64,000 bases of DNA, from the NCBI GenBank assembly GCA_963792815.1, contig CAWBXR010000016.1, positions 124,001 to 188,000 on the forward strand. Direction: 5' to 3'. Source of the DNA: JARRPM01 sp963792815 (GTDB taxonomy: Bacteria > Pseudomonadota > Gammaproteobacteria > Pseudomonadales > Halieaceae). The notes beneath the pieces are model-generated. The model saw only the letters and a list, made by a program, of their open reading frames with translations. It was not told the DNA's origin and did not search any database. Shown one piece after another: positions 26,345 through 35,096 of the stretch; positions within the stretch are counted from its first letter, which is position 1; every line of letters starts with the position of its first letter. The position numbers were made by a program, and so were the translations under genes.

Positions 26345-27208
26345 ATGTACTACCTGGATGCAGATTTCGGCCGCAGCAACCGCATGCGCAACGCCGTGCT
26401 GGTGGCTATCGCCCTGCATGCGGCGCTGCTGCTGGGCGTTGCTTTCAAGCCGTCCGACTCCAACCCCTACCAGTCCCCCCAGATAGAAGTTACCCTGGCC
26501 ACACGGCCTGGCGCGCTTGCTCCCAGCGAGGCTCACCACATCGCCCAGGCCAACCAGGACGGGGGCGGCGCGGAAGCCGAGCTCGACCAGTTCACCAGCC
26601 CGAACAACGACATCTCCAGCGACGGCGAGCCGGGGCCCCAGGCCCTGCTGACGCCTCGTGAAGCCCCCAGTGACCCACGCCGGGAGACCGTTACCACCGC
26701 CGCTGCCGCCCAGCGGGCCATTGCCGCGGAGCAGCCGGAAAAGCAGCAGATGCCGCTGCTCGGCCTCAGTCCCGAGGTTGACAAGCTGACCCGCGAGCTG
26801 GCGAACCTGGAAGCAGAGCTGGATGAGCAGAGCCGCAACTATGCGCAGTTGCCACGGGTGCGGCGCCTGACATCGGTAGCGGCCCGGCAATCGGTGGACG
26901 CCGCTTACCTTATGGACTGGCGCCGCCGGGTCGAGGCGGTGGGAAACAAGTATTACCCCGAGGCCTCGGTTCGCTATGGCCTCTATGGCAATCTGCGCCT
27001 GCTGGTGGTGATCAGGGCCGATGGCAGCCTGCACGATATCCGCGTGCTCTCTTCTTCCGGTTACGCCGTGCTCGATGAGGCGGCCCTCAAGATTGTGCGC
27101 ATGGCCGCTCCCTACGCGCCTTTTCCTCCCGAGCTCAGGGCCACCACCGATCGGCTCGAGATCATCCGCACATGGCAATTCCAGGAAAACCGGCTAAGCT
27201 CCCAGTAG
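26345..27208 (+). CDS. tonB: Energy transducer TonB
   Basis: Product of 287 residues with one N-terminal membrane span (AVLVAIALHAALLLGVAF, about residues 16-35). A long Pro/Ala/Gln-rich periplasmic linker with a helical coiled-coil-like segment (PEVDKLTRELANLEAELDEQ) comes next. A C-terminal TonB domain follows (LYGNLRLLVVIRADGSLHDI, SSSGYAVLDEAALKIVRMA). It delivers proton-motive energy to outer-membrane receptors such as the one at 8326-11181. No exbB/exbD is adjacent; the gshB-tonB-yqgE order is the usual one in pseudomonads. The start at 26345 has no strong ribosome-binding site. Confidence 0.9.
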   Translation: MYYLDADFGRSNRMRNAVLVAIALHAALLLGVAFKPSDSNPYQSPQIEVTLATRPGALAPSEAHHIAQANQDGGGAEAELDQFTSPNNDISSDGEPGPQALLTPREAPSDPRRETVTTAAAAQRAIAAEQPEKQQMPLLGLSPEVDKLTRELANLEAELDEQSRNYAQLPRVRRLTSVAARQSVDAAYLMDWRRRVEAVGNKYYPEASVRYGLYGNLRLLVVIRADGSLHDIRVLSSSGYAVLDEAALKIVRMAAPYAPFPPELRATTDRLEIIRTWQFQENRLSSQ

Positions 27209-27277
27209 AGTCCGCGATAGCAGTGAGGGCTCCTTACCAGGCTTGACAGGGCCGGTCCAGGAGGGGGCCTCTAAGTT

Positions 27278-27868
27278 ATGTCCGAACGATTTTCGGTAAC
27301 CACAGCCAAGAGCAGCGATTGCCTGCGCGACCACTTCCTGCTGGCCATGCCGGCGCTGTCAGAGGGTATCTTTTCCCAGAGTATCACCTACATCTGTGAA
27401 CACGGGGAAAGCGGCGCCATGGGCATTGTTATCAACCAGCCACTGGACCTTAGCGTCGCGGAAATTTTTGAGCACCTGGAGATCACCCCCCGCAGGGACT
27501 TTTCCACTGAAGCGGTGATGGCCGGTGGCCCGGTACAGATCGATCACGGGTTTGTGCTGCACCGCAATTGCCCTGCGGTCTGGGAGTCGAGCCTGAAAGT
27601 GACGCCGGAAATCACCCTGACCACCTCCTGTGACATCCTGCGCGCCATTGCCAACAACGAGGGCCCGGCGGATCACCTGATCGCGCTGGGTTATGCCGGC
27701 TGGGCTGCCGGTCAGCTGGAACAGGAATTGAGCGATAACAGCTGGCTCACCCTGCCCGCCAACAGCGATATCATTTTCCGAACCGCTCCCGAACGGCGAC
27801 TGGCAGCCGCTGCCGCACTGCTGGGAATAGACATGAACCTGATCTCCGGCGAGGCGGGGCACGCCTGA
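27278..27868 (+). CDS. yqgE: YqgE/AlgH family protein
   Basis: DUF179 protein of 196 residues with the family motifs FLLAMPALSEGIFSQSITYI, GAMGIVINQPL, GGPVQIDHGFVLH and LGYAGWAAGQLEQEL. Its biochemical function is unknown; the Pseudomonas homologue AlgH influences alginate gene transcription. It lies next to ruvX, as in most gammaproteobacteria. A GGAGG motif lies upstream, somewhat far from the ATG. Confidence 0.94.
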   Translation: MSERFSVTTAKSSDCLRDHFLLAMPALSEGIFSQSITYICEHGESGAMGIVINQPLDLSVAEIFEHLEITPRRDFSTEAVMAGGPVQIDHGFVLHRNCPAVWESSLKVTPEITLTTSCDILRAIANNEGPADHLIALGYAGWAAGQLEQELSDNSWLTLPANSDIIFRTAPERRLAAAAALLGIDMNLISGEAGHA

Positions 27869-27878
27869 GCATCCGCCT

Positions 27879-28319
27879 GTGACATCTCCCGCTCGCACGG
27901 TTATGGCCTTTGACTTCGGTCTGCGCCAGATAGGCGTTGCTGTCGGCAACTGCCTGCTGCGCTCGACCCAGCCGCTGGCCGTCGTCGGGGCCAGGGAAGG
28001 CGTGCCCGATTGGTCAAGGCTCGAACAATTGGTCAGGGAATGGCAGCCCGACCTGCTGCTGGTGGGCGACCCCCTGAATATGGACGGCAGTGACAGTGAG
28101 TTGTGCCAGCGCGCCCGCAAGTTCGCGCGCCGCCTGCACGGGCGCCTGGGGTTGCCGGTTGAGTTGGTGGACGAGCGGCTGACCAGTTTCGAGGCGAAGC
28201 AGATCAGCCGCGAGCGGGGCCATAAGGGAGACTACAAGCGCCAGCCTGTGGACAGCCAGGCTGCGGAGCTGGTGTTACAAAGCTGGCTGGAGAACCCGGC
28301 TCAAGCTGCCGGGGGCTAG
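27879..28319 (+). CDS. ruvX: Pre-16S rRNA processing nuclease / Holliday junction resolvase-like protein
   Basis: RNase H-fold protein of 146 residues (YqgF) that matures the 16S rRNA 5' end. AFDFGLRQIGVAVGN holds the first catalytic Asp, LLLVGDPLNMDGSDSE follows, and VDERLTSFEAKQ and VDSQAAELVLQSWL carry the Glu and last Asp. The start is a GTG at 27879, eleven bases after yqgE; an internal ATG at 27903 would cut eight residues but leave the domain intact. Confidence 0.92.
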   Translation: MTSPARTVMAFDFGLRQIGVAVGNCLLRSTQPLAVVGAREGVPDWSRLEQLVREWQPDLLLVGDPLNMDGSDSELCQRARKFARRLHGRLGLPVELVDERLTSFEAKQISRERGHKGDYKRQPVDSQAAELVLQSWLENPAQAAGG

Positions 28320-28330
28320 TGCTCAGCTGC

Positions 28331-29476
28331 TCAGCGCCTGACGAACTTGCCGGGGTCGGGAGTCTCGTAGGACAGTCCCAGCTCATTCCGGCTGGTCTGG
28401 GCGCCGGGTGTGGTCTTGTCTAACATCTTGATCTGCAGGCGCACGTCGTTGGCAGAATCCGCATAACGCAATGCGTCCTCCTTGCTGATGACGCCCTCCT
28501 TGTAAGCTTTGACCAGCGACTGGTCGAGGGTTTGCATGCCCAACTCGGTAGACTTGGCCATCAGGTCCTTGATCAGGTGCACCTCACCCTTGCGGATATA
28601 ATCCGCCACCAGGGGCGAATTCAACAGTACCTCCACCACCGGTGCCCGGCCCTTGCCATCCTTGCGCGGCAATAACTGCTGGGCCACCATCGATTTCAGG
28701 TTCAGAGACAGGTCCATCCAGACCTGGCTGTGCAGTTCGGCGGGAAAGAAACTCTGGATCCGATCCAGCGCCTGGTTGGCGTTGTTGGCGTGCAAGGTAC
28801 ACAGGCACAGGTGACCCGTCTCGGCAAATGTCAGGGCCTGCGCCATGGTTTCGGCGGAACGCACCTCGCCGATCATGATCACGTCGGGTGCCTGGCGCAG
28901 GGTGTTCTTCAGGGCCACATCAAATGACTCAGTGTCCATGCCCACTTCACGCTGGGTAACTATGCAGTTGCCGTGCTCGTGGATGTATTCGATGGGGTCT
29001 TCGATACTGATGATATGGCCGTGACTGTTCTGGTTGCGGTACCCCACCATCGCCGCCAGGGAGGTGGATTTACCCGTTCCGGTCGCCCCCACGAATATGA
29101 CCAGGCCGCGCTTGGTCATGGACAGGTCCTTGATAATCGGGGGCAGCCCCAGCTCGTCGATGGTCGGAATATTGGTCTGGATGCGGCGAACCACCAGGCC
29201 GCACTTGCCGCGCTGGACAAACGCACTGGCGCGAAAACGACCCAGGTCTTCATAGCTCAGGGCATAATTACACTCGTGGTGCTGGAGGAAATCCTGTTTC
29301 TGGTCCTCGCGCATGGTGGAAAGCACCAGCTCCCTGGTCTCGTCCTCAGACAGCGGGCGATCATCTATAGGGCGAATCTCTCCATCTACCTTGATACTCG
29401 GTGGCGCGCCCGCGGATATGAATCCGTCCGACGCCCCTTCCTGCACCACCCTCTCAAGCAAATGTTCTATTATCAT
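28331..29476 (-). CDS. pilU: Type IV pilus retraction ATPase PilU
   Basis: Hexameric secretion-type ATPase of 381 residues. FVGATGTGKSTSLAAMVGY is Walker A, ISIEDPIEYIHEH the Asp box, MIGEVRSAETMAQALTFAET Walker B and GHLCLCTLHANN the His box. It acts with PilT at the cytoplasmic face of the type IV pilus machine. I name it PilU and not PilT from its C-terminal extension and its position directly downstream of a second, PilT-like gene. Convergent with ruvX. Confidence 0.93.
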   Translation of the reverse strand: MIIEHLLERVVQEGASDGFISAGAPPSIKVDGEIRPIDDRPLSEDETRELVLSTMREDQKQDFLQHHECNYALSYEDLGRFRASAFVQRGKCGLVVRRIQTNIPTIDELGLPPIIKDLSMTKRGLVIFVGATGTGKSTSLAAMVGYRNQNSHGHIISIEDPIEYIHEHGNCIVTQREVGMDTESFDVALKNTLRQAPDVIMIGEVRSAETMAQALTFAETGHLCLCTLHANNANQALDRIQSFFPAELHSQVWMDLSLNLKSMVAQQLLPRKDGKGRAPVVEVLLNSPLVADYIRKGEVHLIKDLMAKSTELGMQTLDQSLVKAYKEGVISKEDALRYADSANDVRLQIKMLDKTTPGAQTSRNELGLSYETPDPGKFVRR

Positions 29477-29515
29477 AATGATTCACTCCCTCCTGTTAGC
29501 CGCGGCCATCGATGC

Positions 29516-30550
29516 CTAGAAGTTTTCCGGCATCCTGGCTTTTTCGCGGGCGACGTCCCTGGTGATCACGCGCTTGTCTACCATGTCGTGCAGGCACTGG
29601 TCCATGGTCTGCATACCCAGTGCGCTGCCGGTCTGGATCGCCGAGTACATCTGCGCCACCTTGTCCTCGCGGATAAGGTTGCGGATAGCCGAAGTGCCGC
29701 GCATGATTTCATGCGCCGCCACACGCCCGCCGGTGGCGCGCTTCATCAGTGTCTGGGAAACCACCGCCTGCAGTGACTCCGACAACATGGAACGCACCAT
29801 GGACTTCTCCGCCGCGGGGAATACGTCTATCACCCGGTCGATAGTCTTCGCCGCGGAGGTGGTGTGCAGGGTGCCGAATACCAGGTGGCCGGTTTCCGCC
29901 GCGGTCAACGCCAGGCGAATGGTCTCGAGGTCGCGCATCTCACCCACCAGGATGATGTCCGGGTCTTCCCGCAAGGCTGAGCGCAGGGCCTCGGCAAAAC
30001 CATGGGTATCGCGATGCACTTCACGCTGGTTTACCAGGCATTTCTTGCTTTCGTGCACAAATTCGATGGGGTCCTCGATGGTGAGGACATGCTCGTACTT
30101 GTTGTCGTTGATGTAGTCCATCATCGCCGCCAGCGTGGTGGACTTACCGGAACCGGTAGGTCCGGTCACCAGCACCAGCCCACGGGGCATCATCGATATA
30201 TCGCGGAAGACCTGGCCCATGCCGAGGTCCTCCATGGACAGCACTTTCGAGGGAATGGTTCGAAACACGCCCCCCGCGCCACGGTTCTGGTTGAACGCAT
30301 TGACACGAAAGCGGGCTACCCCGGGGACCTCAAAGGAAAAGTCCGTCTCCAGGAATTCCTCGTAGTCCTTGCGCTGCCTGTCGTTCATGATGTCGTAGAT
30401 CAGCTCGTGGACCTGCTTGTGGTCCATGGGCGGCAGATTGATGCGGCGAATGTCCCCATCCACGCGAATCATCGGCGGCAGGCCAGCCGACAGGTGTAAG
30501 TCAGATGCCCCCTGCTTGGCGCTGAACGCCAGAAGTTCTGTTATATCCAT
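29516..30550 (-). CDS. pilT: Type IV pilus retraction ATPase PilT
   Basis: The primary retraction motor, 344 residues. MDITELLAFSAKQGASDLHL starts the PAS-like N-domain; TGPTGSGKSTTLAAM is Walker A, TIEDPIEFVHES the Asp box, VGEMRDLETIRLALTAAETG Walker B and VFGTLHTTSA the His box; the AIRNLIREDK segment is typical of PilT. The frame is open 94 codons further upstream into the yggS promoter region, but that part is not conserved and the ATG at 30550 is standard. Divergent from yggS; pilT-pilU / yggS-proC-yggT-metX-metW matches Pseudomonas. Confidence 0.95.
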   Translation of the reverse strand: MDITELLAFSAKQGASDLHLSAGLPPMIRVDGDIRRINLPPMDHKQVHELIYDIMNDRQRKDYEEFLETDFSFEVPGVARFRVNAFNQNRGAGGVFRTIPSKVLSMEDLGMGQVFRDISMMPRGLVLVTGPTGSGKSTTLAAMMDYINDNKYEHVLTIEDPIEFVHESKKCLVNQREVHRDTHGFAEALRSALREDPDIILVGEMRDLETIRLALTAAETGHLVFGTLHTTSAAKTIDRVIDVFPAAEKSMVRSMLSESLQAVVSQTLMKRATGGRVAAHEIMRGTSAIRNLIREDKVAQMYSAIQTGSALGMQTMDQCLHDMVDKRVITRDVAREKARMPENF

Positions 30551-30698
30551 GTGCTCCCCTGCTTGCTCCCCTGCACTATCGGCAGCTGCGGCCGACTGCT
30601 CACCTTCCCGGCTAACCCTGCCCGGCGGCAAGCCCGTCCAGCCCGGATTCTTATTCTGCAGTCGCCCCCCACGAGAGGAATAGGCTACCATTCGCGCC

Positions 30699-31391
30699 AT
30701 GGATGAACGACTGCTTTTTGACAAAATAGCGAACTTACGCGAGAGAGTACGACTCGCCGCTGAAAAAAGCCAGCGCGCCCCCGGGGATATACAGATCCTC
30801 GCAGTGAGCAAGACACAGCCTGCGGGGGCCATCCGCGCGGCGTGGCGTGGCGGGCTGACCCAGTTCGGTGAAAGCTACCTGCAGGAGGCCCTGGCAAAGA
30901 TAACGGAGCTGCAGGACCTGCCGCTCACCTGGCACTTCATCGGTCCCATCCAGTCCAACAAAACCCGCGCTATTGCCGAACACTTCAGCTGGGTTCACAG
31001 CGTTGATCGCAGCAAAATCGCACGGCGGCTCAACGAACACCGGCCCGCAACCCTGCCGCCACTGCAGGTCTGCCTGCAGGTCAATATATCGGCGGAGCAG
31101 AGCAAGTCCGGGGCGTCGCTGGACGAGCTGCCCCGGCTGGCGAGCGAGGTCCTGCTGCTGCCGCGCCTGCAACTGCGCGGCCTGATGGCTATCCCCGCCC
31201 CAAGCTCCGACCCGGCGCAGCAACGCGCTGCCTTCGCCAAACTGCGCCTGGCGCTGGAGCAGCTGCAGCCCCTGGCCCCGGCTCTGGACACCCTCTCGAT
31301 GGGCATGTCCGATGACCTGGAGGCGGCGATCGCGGAGGGGGCAACCATAGTGCGGGTGGGCGGCGGGATATTCGGTCCCCGCAACAGGTGA
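30699..31391 (+). CDS. yggS: YggS family pyridoxal phosphate homeostasis protein
   Basis: PLP-binding TIM-barrel protein of 230 residues with no known catalytic activity; it buffers cellular PLP. LAVSKTQPAGAIRAAW holds the PLP Lys; FGESYLQEAL, WHFIGPIQSNK, SVDRSKIARRL and LSMGMSDDLEAAIAEGAT with RVGGGIFG are family signatures. It precedes proC, its usual partner. Confidence 0.95.
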   Translation: MDERLLFDKIANLRERVRLAAEKSQRAPGDIQILAVSKTQPAGAIRAAWRGGLTQFGESYLQEALAKITELQDLPLTWHFIGPIQSNKTRAIAEHFSWVHSVDRSKIARRLNEHRPATLPPLQVCLQVNISAEQSKSGASLDELPRLASEVLLLPRLQLRGLMAIPAPSSDPAQQRAAFAKLRLALEQLQPLAPALDTLSMGMSDDLEAAIAEGATIVRVGGGIFGPRNR

Positions 31392-31461
31392 TTTTGGCGG
31401 AAGCCGCCGTGTATACTGGCGGACTGATTTTCCAGCATCAAACAGCTAACGGGCAGGTTTC

Positions 31462-32283
31462 TTGAACACACCTCACATCGCATTTATCGGCGCCGGCAAC
31501 ATGGCCAGCAGCATTATTGGCGGGCTTGTCGAAAGCGGTCACCCCGCCGGCCTGATCAGCGCCGCCGATCCGTTTCCGGCCAGCCTGGAGCGGCTCGCCG
31601 CTATTGCACCGGTCAGGCTGTGTGAAGACAACGCGGCCGCCGTGGCAGATGCGGACGTGGTGATAATGGCGGTCAAGCCGCAGGTGATGGCCGCCGCTAC
31701 CAACAGCATTGCCCGGGCGGTGCGCAGCAGGCGCGCGCTGGTAATTTCAATCGCCGCCGGGGTCACCATCGCCAGCATGCAGGCGCGCCTCGGGCCGCAA
31801 GCGGCTATTGTGCGCTGCATGCCAAACACGCCGGCTCTGCTGGGTTGCGGCGCCAGCGCCCTGTTTGCCAACGCCAGGGTGTCCGCCGTTCAACGGGAGT
31901 ACGCCGAGGCCATTCTCGCGGCGGTGGGCATCACCCGCTGGGTACCCGATGAAGGAGCCCTGGACGCTATTACCGCCCTGTCCGGCAGCGGCCCGGCTTA
32001 TTTCTTCCTGTTGATGGAGGCAATGATCGATGCCGGTTGCGAGCTGGGGCTGGATCGCGACACGGCCACCGCGATGACCCTGCAAACCGGACTGGGCGCC
32101 GCCCGTATGGCGCTGGAAAGTGAGGTGGACGTGGTGGAACTGCGCCGGCGGGTGACAAGCCCCGGTGGCACCACCGAGCGGGCCATACAGAGCTTTGAAG
32201 ACAACGGCCTGCGCGGCCTGGTGACAGATGCCCTGACAGCAGCGGCCGATCGCGCCGCCGCCATGGCAAGGGAAATGGGCTAG
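31462..32283 (+). CDS. proC: Pyrroline-5-carboxylate reductase
   Basis: NAD(P)H-dependent last step of proline synthesis, 273 residues. IAFIGAGNMASSIIGGL is the Rossmann motif; VIMAVKPQVM, RCMPNTPALLGCGASALFAN and ALSGSGPAYFFLLMEAMID are family signatures, and the end has RRVTSPGGTTERAIQSFED. The first codon is TTG (31462). A TATACT at 31412-31417 could be a -10 box, but no convincing -35 is visible. Confidence 0.95.
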   Translation: MNTPHIAFIGAGNMASSIIGGLVESGHPAGLISAADPFPASLERLAAIAPVRLCEDNAAAVADADVVIMAVKPQVMAAATNSIARAVRSRRALVISIAAGVTIASMQARLGPQAAIVRCMPNTPALLGCGASALFANARVSAVQREYAEAILAAVGITRWVPDEGALDAITALSGSGPAYFFLLMEAMIDAGCELGLDRDTATAMTLQTGLGAARMALESEVDVVELRRRVTSPGGTTERAIQSFEDNGLRGLVTDALTAAADRAAAMAREMG

Positions 32284-32316
32284 GCCGCAACACGGATCTG
32301 GAGAGAATATCAATTC

Positions 32317-32904
32317 ATGAGCGCTATCAACGAAATCCTCGGCTACCTGGTACAGACCTTCCTGAGCCTGTACCTGGTGGCTATGCTGCTGCGGTTTTTG
32401 CTGCAACTGGTTCGAGCGGACTTTTACAACCCGATCAGCCAGTTCCTGGTGAAGGTGACCAATCCGCTGGTGATACCCCTGCGCCGGGCCATTCCCGGGC
32501 TGGGCGGGCTGGACCTGGCGTCACTGTTGCTGGCCGTATTGCTGCAGCTGGCGGGTATCATCCTCCTGCTGGTGATCAACGGTATCGGGCTGCCGGGCGT
32601 ATTTACCCTGCTGGTCTGGTCGGTGCTGGGGGTGCTGGGCCTGTTGGTGAACATATATTTCTTTGCGCTGCTGGGTATGATCATTCTGAGCTGGGTCGCC
32701 GCCGGCAGTCGCCACCCGGCCATTTACCTGCTGTACCAGCTCACCGAACCGGTAATGGCGCCCTTTCGCAAGGTGCTCCCGGCTATGGGCGGCCTCGATT
32801 TTTCACCTATCGTCGTCTTTATCCTGATCAATATCATCCAGATAGCACTGCGCCACATGGCGCAGGCGGCAGGCCTGCACCCCGCGCTGGTGATAGGCAT
32901 CTGA
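32317..32904 (+). CDS. yggT: YggT family integral membrane protein
   Basis: Product of 195 residues with two YGGT domains in tandem (about residues 10-85 and 105-190), each with hydrophobic helices and an N-P-L/EPVMAPFR-type segment (VTNPLVIPLRRAIPGLGGLD; TEPVMAPFRKVLPAMGGLD). The family is linked to ion balance under osmotic stress and to division, without a proven activity. Embedded in the proC-metX operon as in pseudomonads. Confidence 0.93.
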   Translation: MSAINEILGYLVQTFLSLYLVAMLLRFLLQLVRADFYNPISQFLVKVTNPLVIPLRRAIPGLGGLDLASLLLAVLLQLAGIILLLVINGIGLPGVFTLLVWSVLGVLGLLVNIYFFALLGMIILSWVAAGSRHPAIYLLYQLTEPVMAPFRKVLPAMGGLDFSPIVVFILINIIQIALRHMAQAAGLHPALVIGI

Positions 32905-32911
32905 AACCGCT

Positions 32912-34060
32912 TTGATCACTCCACCTGACAGCCGCTCGGTAGGCATCGTCGAACCCCGCATTGCCCGCTTTGAGGAGCCGCTGCCCCTGGCCTGCGGCCG
33001 GGATTTATCCGATTACCAACTGGTCTACGAGACCTATGGCGAACTGAACGAGGCGCGCAGCAATGCCGTGCTCGTCTGTCACGCCCTTAGCGGCAACCAC
33101 CACGCCGCGGGTTACCACAGCGCCGAGGACAAAAAGCCCGGCTGGTGGGATGAGTGCATCGGCCCGGGCAAACCTGTGGATACCGATCGTTTTTTTGTGG
33201 TGAGTCTCAACAACATCGGCGGCTGTCACGGCTCCACCGGACCCACTTCCATCAATCCGCAGACCGGACAGCCCTGGGGCCCCGACTTCCCTCCCCTGCG
33301 AGCCCGTGACTGGGTCAACAGCCAGGCCCGCCTGGCGGACTACCTGGGTATCGAATGCTGGGCAGCGGTGATCGGGGGCAGCCTCGGCGGTATGCAGGCC
33401 ATGCGCTGGGCGCTGGAATACCCCGACCGCATAAAGCACTGCATAGTGATAGCGGCGGCCATGAAACTCAGTGCGCAGAACCTCGCCTTCAATGAGGTGG
33501 CGCGCCAGGCGATTATGTCTGACCCGGCCTTTGCCGAAGGCCATTACCAGGCCCATGGCACGGTGCCTGCCAGGGGCCTGGGCCTGGCGCGCATGGTCGG
33601 GCATATCACTTACCTGTCCGATCATGCCATGGCCAGCAAGTTCGGCCGGGACCTGCGGTCCGGCAGCTTTGAGCAGGGTGACGAGGAAAACGTGGAATTC
33701 CAGGTGCAAAGTTACCTGCGCTACCAGGGCAGCCAGTTCTCCGGCAGCTTCGACGCCAACACCTATATGTTGATGACCCGTGCGCTTGACTATTTTGACC
33801 TGGCCCGGGAATACGACAACGATCCCGTGGCGGCCTTTCGCCATGCCAGTTGCAGTTTCCTGGTCATCTCCTTTTCCACCGACTGGCGTTTTTCACCCGA
33901 GCGCTCGCGAGAAATCGTGAATGCGCTGATCGCCGCGGACCGGCCCGTCACCTATGCTGAAATCGAGGCCGACGAGGGGCACGACGCCTTCCTGTTGCCG
34001 ATCCCGCGCTATATGAATGTATTCTCGGCCTATATGCGCCGGGTAGGGGCGGCCTCCTGA
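32912..34060 (+). CDS. metX: Homoserine O-succinyltransferase (MetX type)
   Basis: Alpha/beta-hydrolase-fold acyltransferase that activates homoserine for methionine synthesis. It has 382 residues. CHALSGNHHAAGYH is the oxyanion-hole motif; GGCHGSTGPTSINPQTG and GGSLGGMQAMRWALEYPDR hold the nucleophile Ser; IEADEGHDAFLLP holds the catalytic His. MetX proteins paired with MetW, as here, are succinyl-CoA-specific in characterised pseudomonads, so I prefer succinyl over acetyl transfer. The start is a TTG at 32912; the TGA overlaps the metW ATG by one base (TGATG), which suggests translational coupling. Confidence 0.93.
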   Translation: MITPPDSRSVGIVEPRIARFEEPLPLACGRDLSDYQLVYETYGELNEARSNAVLVCHALSGNHHAAGYHSAEDKKPGWWDECIGPGKPVDTDRFFVVSLNNIGGCHGSTGPTSINPQTGQPWGPDFPPLRARDWVNSQARLADYLGIECWAAVIGGSLGGMQAMRWALEYPDRIKHCIVIAAAMKLSAQNLAFNEVARQAIMSDPAFAEGHYQAHGTVPARGLGLARMVGHITYLSDHAMASKFGRDLRSGSFEQGDEENVEFQVQSYLRYQGSQFSGSFDANTYMLMTRALDYFDLAREYDNDPVAAFRHASCSFLVISFSTDWRFSPERSREIVNALIAADRPVTYAEIEADEGHDAFLLPIPRYMNVFSAYMRRVGAAS

Positions 34061-34650
34061 TGCGCCTGGACCTGGCCCACATCCAGCGCTGGATCGCGCC
34101 CGGCTCCAGGGTTCTCGACCTGGGCTGCGGTAACGGCGAGTTCCTGCAGTTGCTGCGGGACGAGCGACAGGTGCGCGGAACCGGCATCGAGATCGACGAG
34201 CATGAAATTACCGCCGCCATCGCCCGCGGCCTCAACATTGTCGAGCAGAACCTTGACCAGGGTCTGGCCAACTTTCCCGACCAGAGTTTCGATACCGTGG
34301 TGCTGGCGCACGCCCTGCAGGCGGTACACTTTCCGGACCGGGTGCTCGACGAAATGCTGCGCATCGGCCGGGAGGGTATAGTGACTTTCCCCAACTTCGG
34401 CCACTGGCGCTGCCGGCTTTACCTCGGCACCCGGGGCAGGATGCCGGTGTCGCGATTTATGCCCTATAACTGGTACGACACACCCAATATTCACTTTTGC
34501 ACGGTAAAAGACTTCGAGGCGCTCTGTGAGCAAAGGAATATCCGGATACTGGCCCGTGACGTTGTGGGCAACACCGAGCGACAACCGATGCTGGCGAGTA
34601 CCTGGCCCAACCTGTTCGCCACCACGGCGATCTACCATATTACCCGCTGA
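34060..34650 (+). CDS. metW: Methionine biosynthesis protein MetW
   Basis: Class I methyltransferase-fold protein of 196 residues: SRVLDLGCGNGEFLQLL is motif I, GIEIDEHEITAAI motif II, and FDTVVLAHALQAVHFPD follows. MetW is needed together with MetX for homoserine acylation in several Proteobacteria; no methylation reaction is known. Its start overlaps the metX stop. Confidence 0.95.
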   Translation: MRLDLAHIQRWIAPGSRVLDLGCGNGEFLQLLRDERQVRGTGIEIDEHEITAAIARGLNIVEQNLDQGLANFPDQSFDTVVLAHALQAVHFPDRVLDEMLRIGREGIVTFPNFGHWRCRLYLGTRGRMPVSRFMPYNWYDTPNIHFCTVKDFEALCEQRNIRILARDVVGNTERQPMLASTWPNLFATTAIYHITR

Positions 34651-34651
34651 C

Positions 34652-35096
34652 ATGACTGCACCGGCCAGATGGATTCTCCTGTGCGGCCTGATGGCCTTGG
34701 GCAATGGCCTCAGCCAGGCCCAGCAATCGGAAAGGTTCGGGCCCTACGAGCTGCACTACAGCGTGGTCAACACCACATTCCTGGCGCCGGAGGTCGCGGC
34801 CAACTACGGCATCGTTCGCGGCAAAAAGCGCGCGATTCTCACCCTGGCGGTGCGCGAACATCTCGCGGACGGCAGCGTGCCTAAGGGTCACCCTGCTACA
34901 GGGGCGCACCTGGGACCTGATCCAGAACCAGACGCTGGATTTTCTCGAAATCCGCGAGGGGGAGGCTGTTTACTATATTGCCGACTTCAAGTTCATCAAC
35001 GAGGAGTGGCGCTTCTTCGAAGTGGATTTCCGCCCGGAAGGCGCTGAGCAAACCTACACCTTCGAGTTCAAGCACCAGCTTTACGTCGACCAATGA
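34652..35096 (+). pseudogene. DUF4426 periplasmic protein, one frameshift in this sequence
   Basis: The start at 34652 gives a signal peptide (ILLCGLMALGNGLSQAQQ) and FGPYELHYSVVNTTFLAPEV in one frame. Homology then continues in the next frame with VTLLQGRTWDLIQNQTLDFL, EGEAVYYIADFKFINEEWRF and a Tyr-rich end. Removing one G from GGG at 34885-34887 joins the two into a 147-residue DUF4426 protein. In pseudomonads such a gene follows metW directly and precedes the inosine/xanthosine triphosphate pyrophosphatase gene, as here. Function unknown. Its TGA overlaps the rdgB ATG (ATGA). Confidence 0.8.

Noticed and set aside
29516..30832. N-terminally extended PilT from an upstream start at 30832
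   Set aside because: The extra 94 codons are low-complexity, overlap the yggS start region and lack similarity to PilT; MDITELLAFSAKQGASDLHL at 30550 is the standard beginning.
31396..31408. GGCGG-AAG-CCGCC hairpin between yggS and proC as a terminator
   Set aside because: It has a short stem and no T tract, and the genes are probably co-transcribed or the hairpin overlaps a possible proC promoter.
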